64,000 nucleotides of DNA from Annulohypoxylon bovei var. microspora (taxonomy: Eukaryota; Ascomycota; Sordariomycetes; Xylariales; Hypoxylaceae), in contig MU405220.1 of NCBI GenBank assembly GCA_022836615.1, positions 310,001 to 374,000 on the forward strand. The letters run 5' to 3'. Below are positions 57,237 to 64,000 of this stretch, piece after piece. The position numbers and the translations under genes were made by a program. The notes under the pieces were generated by a model. It made no database searches and was not told the origin of the DNA. It saw only the letters and a program-made list of their open reading frames with translations. Position 1 is the first letter of the stretch. Each line of letters opens with the position of its first letter.

Positions 57237-57926
57237 CTATTCGACCAGCGAACCCCAGCATGGGTCATTGCCGTAGCGAGCGGCAAAGAGAGGATGTACT
57301 CTCGGATGCTGGGGGTTTGGATGCTCAATAACATCATTGGTAGTCCGTTCTTGTTTTATCTTCTTAGGAGTCGACTCATTTGGAGCTTGACTTTGGTCGA
57401 CGCTCTCCATAGACTCGTCCAGTATAACGGACCACTCGTCATCTTCCTGGTCTGCCTCAATCCAGCCGTTGTATAAATCGTCATTATCGATTCCTAGATA
57501 TCTCTTCACCTCGACAGTACCCTTTGTACCCGGCAGGGAAAGCCGTTTCTGGCATTCTTGCCAGTCACAAAAACGACGACACGGTATATTCCGTTCGTAT
57601 TGCTCGGGGGTACACGAGAGGAATGATGCGTCGACATACTGCAACCGCAGATTCTGTCGGGCACCAAGCCAATCGACTGGTGCGCTTCTCGGCCTCGGCG
57701 GAGGGGAGTTAGAATTTGGCGATGAGTTTGGGAATTCAGCACGATAGCTTGTATGGTCCCGTTCGTAGGCCGGGACCATATCATTGCCAATATCCGCTCG
57801 TGGTGTACCAACGAGCGGACATATCTCGGTAGTCGAGTCGCGCGAAGACTCTTGTACAGGCGATGAGTATTCGCCTTTGAGAGAAGGGGTCTCCCTTGTA
57901 GAAGACGTTATTGTTGGTTTGGACAT
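57237..57926 (-). CDS. Hypothetical protein, 229 residues, Cys-containing middle and acidic C-terminal half
   Basis: A complete single-exon frame from an ATG at 57926. The N-terminal third is Ser/Pro/Thr-rich and probably disordered. The middle (about 85-150) looks folded, with LGARQNLRLQYVDASFLSC, CRRFCDWQECQKRLSLPG and VEVKRYLGIDNDDLYNGW; four or five cysteines lie within about 25 residues. The next 35 residues are strongly acidic with an SVILDESMESVDQ segment and a KKIKQE motif of possible SUMO type. The composition is non-random and the frame is long, so I think it is a gene, but I recognise no family. It is on the same strand as the ferroportin gene and ends before it begins. Confidence 0.45.
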   Translation of the reverse strand: MSKPTITSSTRETPSLKGEYSSPVQESSRDSTTEICPLVGTPRADIGNDMVPAYERDHTSYRAEFPNSSPNSNSPPPRPRSAPVDWLGARQNLRLQYVDASFLSCTPEQYERNIPCRRFCDWQECQKRLSLPGTKGTVEVKRYLGIDNDDLYNGWIEADQEDDEWSVILDESMESVDQSQAPNESTPKKIKQERTTNDVIEHPNPQHPRVHPLFAARYGNDPCWGSLVE

Positions 57927-58484
57927 ACTGGATGTCTATAATAAAAGGAGTATGCCGCTCAGTCAAGACCGTAGGGTATCATAAAAGGCACTTGACTGCT
58001 AGGGGTTTGCCGGCAAAAAAGGTTGAAAATCGAAAATCGAAAGGTGGAATTCGCAAAGACAAGCTGTAAATTGTAGACATTTAGGTCTTTGCTAGATGAA
58101 TGATGTTTTAAATAAGTTATCATAGAAGAGAGTCAGAAGGGAACCAAGTGGATTGGTAGTGTAGAAGTTTTTAAAGTGATGAAGGAATTTTCTTTTATGT
58201 GGAAAGGATGTCACTTGTTTATAAATAAAGAAGGAGAAAAGAAATCTGGATGGGACAAGTTCATGAGCTTAGGAATAAGTAGGGTTTTCTACGTGGATGT
58301 ATTCAACATAGCGTGCCATTGATCTCGAGTATCTAGCCAACTAGCTTCGTGACGATTGGCACTGTCATATCTTCCATCCCTTCTAATGACCACTCACCAC
58401 CACTCATAGACTCGCGGTCATCCCAAGTTTTGTCCCCATTACTCCCTATCCTAATGGAATGACTATCATATTCCCAGGTAATTG
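57927..58484. promoter_or_regulatory. Upstream region of the 229-residue protein, ferroportin 3' flank
   Basis: 558 bp between two minus-strand genes. AT-rich; no further gene or recognisable operator. Confidence 0.5.
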
Positions 58485-60339
58485 TTACCAGTTCCTGCCA
58501 TTAGAACAGAACCCCCGAGCCAATTTCTCCCAATGGACGAGGTGACCCCTTTGTTGGCGAACCCAAAGAGCGTACATGATCCAGCTAACAATCACAGTCA
58601 CAAGGCTAGCCAGCGCAAGCCACCTGTACTGCTCGGTACGCGGGAAGGCGATGGCAGCACCGGCACCAAGGAGCTCGAAGATGTTCACCACCGAGTTCTC
58701 TGTCCCGGCGAAGCTCGAACGCTGGTGCTGCGAGACGAGTGTCTGCGTTAGCTGTTGGGTCGTAAGGTCGAAGACCCATACCCCGAGCCTCGAGAATGCT
58801 AGGAATGAGAACAGGATGATACTCCATCCCACGTTAGGTGAGGCTTGCTCAGAGATGACTCTTCGAGTGAACATAGATGATGACAATCCCTCTGTTTCGT
58901 TTCTTTGTGTTGAGATAGCCCATAGTGCGAGGACTACGGGAAACTATACGTTCAGTCAATACTCGGGCACAAGGAATATACTGTAAAGGTGACCTGTTCT
59001 ATACCGTGTTTATGAGCTGCCAACTCATACCCCAGAGCCCAAAGCGCTGCAGACCAATTAAGGTTTCGATATGCCGATCCCCCCTATGGTCACCATCTAT
59101 CAAGCCAACCCCCGCTTCATCGTCTTCGTCCACCGACGAGGAGTTGGCGTGGTGATGTGCTTTGCCCATGTACCCAATACCACGAGGTGTAATGACCGTA
59201 CTAGTGATTTCGAACAAAGAGCCGATACCTCGAGCAACTGTGATGGTATTGAGTGAGTATCCCACATTAATCAAGTAGGTAATAAAGGTCGCGCGCCATG
59301 TTAGCATGTTGAAATGCAGAAGTGCCAGTGCGACCGACGGGACCCAAACAGTGGTGCTAAAGTACGTTTCAAAGCCGTGGAAATACTGTCTGGTTTTAGC
59401 TAACCATGACCGTGACACTGTTTGTATCGCTGCCGGCTGCGACGGAGGCGCAGCACGTGGTGCTTGTAGTAAGGGGCTACTATTCCAAACCCTCTTGGCG
59501 GAGAAGACCTCGATTGGTATGCATACAAGACTTGTCAGACCGGTGAATACGACGCCCAAGCGGATTGAGCCGAGAACCGAGATAACAGCCGCGATCAAGA
59601 TGGGCGAGATTAACTTGCAGACAAGATCGATCCGCCGCATGACTGCATTCAAATGCGTCAGGTCGTACGGTCTGCCGGCGGGGGCGGCCACGGTGACGAC
59701 CCAATCTCGTTCCATAGATATGAGATTGCCGGAAGAGCTCAAGCGCTCGATAATGCCAAACGATACGGCGACAGCGAATCCGAAGCCTTTGAGGACGGTA
59801 TTCTTAGGTAACACGAAGGAAGCTTCGCGCCCTACCAGGTCTTCTTGACTTAATACCAAGATCCAGAAAAAGGAACCGAGGATGACGGAACCCCGATTGC
59901 AGATAATGGTCAAGAGCAGAGTGCGAAGCCTGTTGGACGAATGTTGGACCCAATGTCCGACCGAACTAGAAAACAAGATCATGGCGAAGTATACTATGAT
60001 CATACTAGATGCCCGGATTAATAGCCGTCTTTGAATGGGTTTAATAAAAGGGGTGAATCTTGCCGGAGCGCAGCTGCTACGAGGGTGTCCGGATATGCGG
60101 CTGCAGTAAACAGAATCTTGTCACATAGTGAGCTGATAGCAACTTGAGTTTTTTTAATGCAGGAGACATACCGCCGCGAACTCATAACCACGAGCGTTCC
60201 AGGTCGAAAATGCATGGCTAACATAGAGGTTTAGGGCTTGCGATCGAGTAAGACTATATGGGGTGGTGCCACCATTATCTCCCGCATTGCCGATGTCACT
60301 GGAGAGCTCGAAACTGTCTTCACTATCACTATCCATCAT
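58485..60339 (-). CDS. Ferroportin-family (SLC40) metal exporter
   Basis: Four exons (60339-60172, 60116-60064, 60004-59005, 58943-58485) give 559 residues. The N terminus is acidic and cytosolic. The first membrane block LNLYVSHAFSTWNARGYEFAAILF is the family signature, and the protein then has roughly ten to twelve hydrophobic segments, including WILVLSQEDLVGREASFVLP and a conserved second half with WRATFITYLINVGYSLNTITVARGIGSLFEI, then FSRLGVWVFDLTTQQLTQ. Ferroportins export Fe2+ (in plants and fungi also Co/Ni) across plasma or vacuolar membranes. Intron 2 (60005-60063) has a GC donor (CG/GCAAGA): no GT donor gives the right phase. An acidic EDDE-rich loop near the middle probably faces the cytosol. 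Start is the first of two tandem ATGs. Substrate is inferred from family only. Confidence 0.9.
60005..60063 (-). other. GC-AG intron in the ferroportin gene
   Basis: A 59-nt intron with donor GCAAGA preceded by CG, and acceptor ATCTAG. The flanking exons join in phase to LVAAALR/MIIVYF. No GT lies between the last in-phase exon bases and the acceptor, so a GC donor is the simplest reading. Confidence 0.75.
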
Positions 60340-61231
60340 AAAAAGATGCCTCAGGAGACAGGATTAAACTAGACAAGTCCATGGAACTAAACCAGGCCTC
60401 ATCTAAATATACCATTCCATGCTTTCATAGATTTTACGAAATAATCAGCCAATGAATGAGTCAGGCCGAGATTTTCAATTGTGTTATATCATTGGTAAAT
60501 GTTGTGATGTTGTTGTTTTAGTGGAGATTCGATCGGGAGAGACTCGAGGAACCTAGGGCATTTGGCCGGGGTAAGAGCCGGTCGCCGGAGCTTTTTTCGC
60601 TGGTGCTTTCCCTCCTTAAGTCCGACTATCGTCCGCCTTCTCGCCCTCTAATACAAGACATTCTCTAGCAATGGACCTACAAAGCTATCGATCTCACATT
60701 GCAATAATACTCTGCAAGTGAGTTTGTGGTTTGTATATCAACATCACAAAAAGCTCAAGTATCTTAAAACGAATATAGTTGATTTGGCAAACTAGCCTGC
60801 TCAAAGAACAGGCATTCTCTCATTTTGATCGCTCTTAAGTATCTGGGAAATCTCTCTAGGTGAAAATCGCTTGCAGAGCACACACGCTATCATGTTTCCG
60901 AATAAATCCTCACCGAGCGCCATTAACCCTGTTCCCGCCGAACCCCTGTATCCCGCCCGTTATGAGTTCTCGAATTCTGTTCATGCCCCGTCATCGCGGG
61001 GGTTGAAAACAAAGTCTTCAGTCAATAAGTCCCGTACCATCATATCGTGGCCTCTAAGTCATAAGCGGATCTCCTCCAGGGGGGCCCCAAAATTTCGAAT
61101 AAGATTAAGCGCAGAAGCCATAGCCGTCTAGGTTCTCGAAAATAGTTTGAAAATAAGGCTCGAGAGCCGTTCTCATCTGCGCGAACGTCGGTTGATCGGG
61201 CGACAAGAAAACGGTCTCCTCAGGCTTGAGT
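60340..61231. other. Promoter of the ferroportin gene, no other gene
   Basis: About 0.9 kb. A short frame at 60.87-61.13 kb shows no domain. Contains CT-rich DNA within 300 bp upstream of the ferroportin start. Confidence 0.55.
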
Positions 61232-61522
61232 TTAGAAATTTAGGGATCCCATTCGCTCTTCGACGCCGCCCCAGTACACGATAGGCCTGGGCTCAAGTAG
61301 GCTCAACTCGGGGCCGGAGCATCTCTTCTCCTCTTCCAAGTCGGCGATTGATGGCTGCCTGAATAATACAGCGTTGATCGCGCTCACCGGTGACGAGGAG
61401 CTCGAGCTGCAAGATTGGTAGGAAGTCGTCGAGGTGGTGGAGGCCGAGGATGAACGGCGGAAGGATGTGCGAAGACCGCTAGGCGAGAATCGCGATCGGA
61501 TGGTCTGGAATCGTGAATGCAT
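61232..61522 (-). CDS. Small Ser-rich conserved-type fungal protein, 96 residues
   Basis: The ATG at 61522 starts MHSRFQTIRSRFSPSGLRTS, a basic segment with alternating Arg/Phe; the frame is open a further 35 codons upstream. A poly-Ser/Thr region follows (about 23-50). The C-terminal 45 residues are more structured in appearance: INAVLFRQPSIADLEEEKR, then LLEPRPIVYWGGVEERMGSL. The RQPSIADLEEE sequence resembles a basophilic phosphorylation site next to a short acidic helix. I know of many small fungal proteins of this design but no function. No signal peptide or membrane segment. Confidence 0.5.
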   Translation of the reverse strand: MHSRFQTIRSRFSPSGLRTSFRRSSSASTTSTTSYQSCSSSSSSPVSAINAVLFRQPSIADLEEEKRCSGPELSLLEPRPIVYWGGVEERMGSLNF

Positions 61523-64000
61523 TTTGTTTGTGGTTGGTGGGTAATTCCGAATGGAAGCTGTCCTATGAGCTTGAGTATTCTGAAGGGTCTGAGACGCGAA
61601 GGCCGGGTTATTAAAAAGCTTGTGCAAAAAGAGGCTCAGCCCGTAAGTTGGAAGAATGTAATGTGCGAAAGAATGACTCGAAGCTGGTTTCGATTATAAA
61701 AGATAGGACGATCTATTCTGGTGAGATTACGAATAGAACAGAAAACAAGCAGCTATACTTGTGAGGCGACTAGGTCCTAGTGAGGAGAGGTCGAGGAGAC
61801 GGACACTGTAGAAAGAGTCTGGAGAAGAAAGCACACATATGGTGTGTGGCTCGGCCAGTTTTAAGTATTATGAGATCCTGATGACCCTACACGATTTCAA
61901 TAGAGGGCTGTGAGGACGGGGATGTGATAGTGCACGATAGAGAGGCACGCAGGGAGTCGATAAACATATGATCCACTTCGTCATGGGGTTCGAATGAACA
62001 GGGAGACATGACAAGTGATGTGACTTCGTTAAAGCACACAGATCTCCGGGGCTCCTGTTCAGGGGCCGAAGATCCAAGGCTCGTGTTTATGCGACATGGA
62101 CACTTGCTGTGGCTGCGCACTTTTGACAGGGACATCATTACGAAATCTCGAATGTAGCAAACCATAGCACAACATCGTCGATACTATCCTATTTAGTACC
62201 TAGGTCGTAGCAGCACGGTGAGAAAGAGAAGGATAAGACAAACGCAGTAACGAGACCTGTGCAAGAAGATACAGCTACTATGTGGCGTCGGACATGGTGA
62301 GAATGCTAGCTCACTCATCGTCGATGGTAGTGAAACACTCTCGCCACCTATCTGGTTCTGCGGTTCTGAGCTCGCTTCGCATGATAGCAGTCTTGCTGTC
62401 TCGTAGCCCTGCCGGCAGCAATGGGATATCGCACCATCGTCGGCCTCGTTGTTTGAACTAGGTAAGGTAGCTGTGGAGCATGTGTTGCAGCCTTCACACT
62501 TAGGGTTCCGATATTTCAAACGGGAAGACTTCTCTTCTCGGGTGTGTGATCGACGGCTGGGATCAGGGGTTTCCGTGAATGGCTTGGTCCATGATTCAGG
62601 ACGTTTCATGACATTCATGACAGGCATGAAATAGTCGATCTATTAGAGACATCATTCATCATCGCACACGCATACATAATATGCATGCCACTGTTAATTA
62701 TGCCGAAAGAATGGATTCCCAAAGTGAGATTCTGTAAATAGAAGTATTCTGGAATCTCTGATACGATAGATTGTGAGACACGACACCGAACCCGCTGAGG
62801 ACGGTTTAAATATATCGCCCTGACGTACGAAATAAAATAATATGTGACGGCTTCGCTCATTATTTGAGCTAGGAAAGGTGTATGCAGTCATCATTAGCTT
62901 TAGGAGCATACGGTATCAGAAAATGTCAGGGGAAGAGAACTGAAGATAATTGGCATGGCAATAATGTTTGAATGTTCCAAATTATTGAAATTAGCAGGAG
63001 AAGATGTAGGAGCTAACTTGGCTGCTTGAGTAGGTTCATACCCCGGTTCAGGTACACAGTTACATTGGGGGGAGCTCGGACCTTCATATCCATCCATTAC
63101 AGGTTGCATTGTGGCACGCCGATATTACTTAAGCTTTATCGTTCTTGGCATCTTAAGCACTAGGCAGTTTACGGTTCGAGGAGTTTGTGGCTTGGATTCT
63201 TTAGTTGACGATACGCAGTCTAAAAAAAGCATTCCGAAAATCATGTACTTAGGTAGGAATTGATCACTTTGACGCCTACCTTCTACCTTCTTAAAATAAA
63301 CTATCTACCTAGGTAATTGAAGGCCCGAGAGTATTATGAGATTTACATCTTCAATATTCTTAGTATTCGAATATATGGAAGAGTCTAGTTAAGACTAGTC
63401 CCCAGTAACTCTCCCTTATTAATATGTACCTACCCAGCTGGGCAACATATTACCATCGAACCCCTTGGCACCGCCGCACCATCGGTTTAAAGGCCATCAA
63501 ACACGATCATCCAGGAACGCAAGTTTAACCGTACTTAGATCTTTATCCCCGACCATGTTTGAGGTCGGACTATTGTGTATCTACCTACCTAGGTATGTAC
63601 ATACTCAGGTCTACCATACTACCCCACAATCAGAGAGCTGGCTTCGTTCCGGAGAACGTCTCCAAACCAGAAATCGACCTTGGCAGAAAGAAAAAGGAAG
63701 TCTGTACCTAAACATTCATTGTCATCGGTTCTCTTTTCTTATGTCTGAGGTAGATTTAAGGGAAATATCAATTAATATAATATAATTATATGTAGGTACG
63801 TAATATGCACCTTGATAATAAAATAAATAATCGGATATCTAGGAAGTAGCCCGACATAGTGTACGTAGGGCCTATTTTATGACTTATAATCTTACCATAT
63901 ATAGCACGTAAAGAAAAAGCCCTATCTTCACTTTGAGTTCTGATATTGTTTATCTTTCTTACTCCCGTTCTAGACTCAGAACCTCTCGCAAATACATATA
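61523..64000. other. Intergenic at window end, no supported gene
   Basis: 2.5 kb. A minus-strand frame at 62193-62627 with a hydrophobic C terminus and a plus-strand frame at 63465-63785 were considered but cannot be supported. TACC/TAGG microsatellites recur near 63.3-63.6 kb. Confidence 0.55.

Noticed and set aside
62193..62627. 144-codon minus-strand frame with hydrophobic C terminus
   Set aside because: No family, no splice partner, composition near random; could be real but cannot be supported.

Overview
The window is nuclear DNA of a filamentous ascomycete, most likely a Sordariomycete. The support is short spliceosomal introns (about 45-110 nt, GTRNGT/YAG, CTRAC-type branch sites), fungal gene families (FlbC-like regulator, Zn2Cys6 factor, RIC1, CLF1, nimE-type cyclin, CBM18-CE4 deacetylase), CT-rich tracts before start codons, and intergenic DNA full of TACC/TAGG microsatellites. 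I cannot name the species. Most genes below were assembled by hand from exons; in the multi-exon models the splice phases close exactly.

Layout. 0-11.4 kb: an FlbC/Nrg1-type C2H2 factor (2.1-2.9 kb, minus), then about 8.5 kb without a credible gene. 11.4-15.9 kb: two spliceosome genes head to head, prp31 (minus) and clf1 (plus). 18.4-20.5 kb: a large SR/Asp-rich, glycine-zipper protein (minus). 23.3-25.9 kb: a minus-strand gene whose splice signals join a C-C-H-x-H zinc-finger domain with an AT-hook-like motif and basic NLS to a complete glutathione S-transferase. 27.3-30.3 kb: a seven-exon Zn2Cys6 transcription factor (minus). 31.6-33.1 kb: the WD40 THO subunit TEX1/THOC3 (minus), divergent from ric1 (33.8-37.2 kb, plus), followed by the CK2 regulatory subunit (38.0-39.3 kb, plus). 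41.8-43.2 kb: a PAP2 lipid phosphatase (minus).

43.2-49.2 kb is gene-poor. It holds a 924-bp element with terminal inverted repeats and a TA duplication that looks like a Tc1/mariner-type MITE, containing 9-nt satellites in inverted orientation. A secreted chitin deacetylase with three chitin-binding domains stands alone downstream. 49.2-53.9 kb: the mitochondrial ribosomal protein uL2m (minus), divergent from a B-type cyclin (plus). 55-58 kb: two lineage-type hypothetical proteins, one very GC-rich and interrupted by a 21-G homopolymer. 58.5-60.3 kb: a ferroportin-family metal exporter with a GC-AG intron. 61.2-61.5 kb: a small Ser-rich protein. The remainder has no supported gene.

Most genes are housekeeping (splicing, mRNA export, Golgi trafficking, CK2, cell cycle, mitochondrial translation) and are not organised as a cluster. 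The most unusual item is the predicted zinc finger-GST fusion at 23.3-25.9 kb. The next are the in-frame intron inside prp31 and the MITE. No tRNA, rRNA or CRISPR could be supported.
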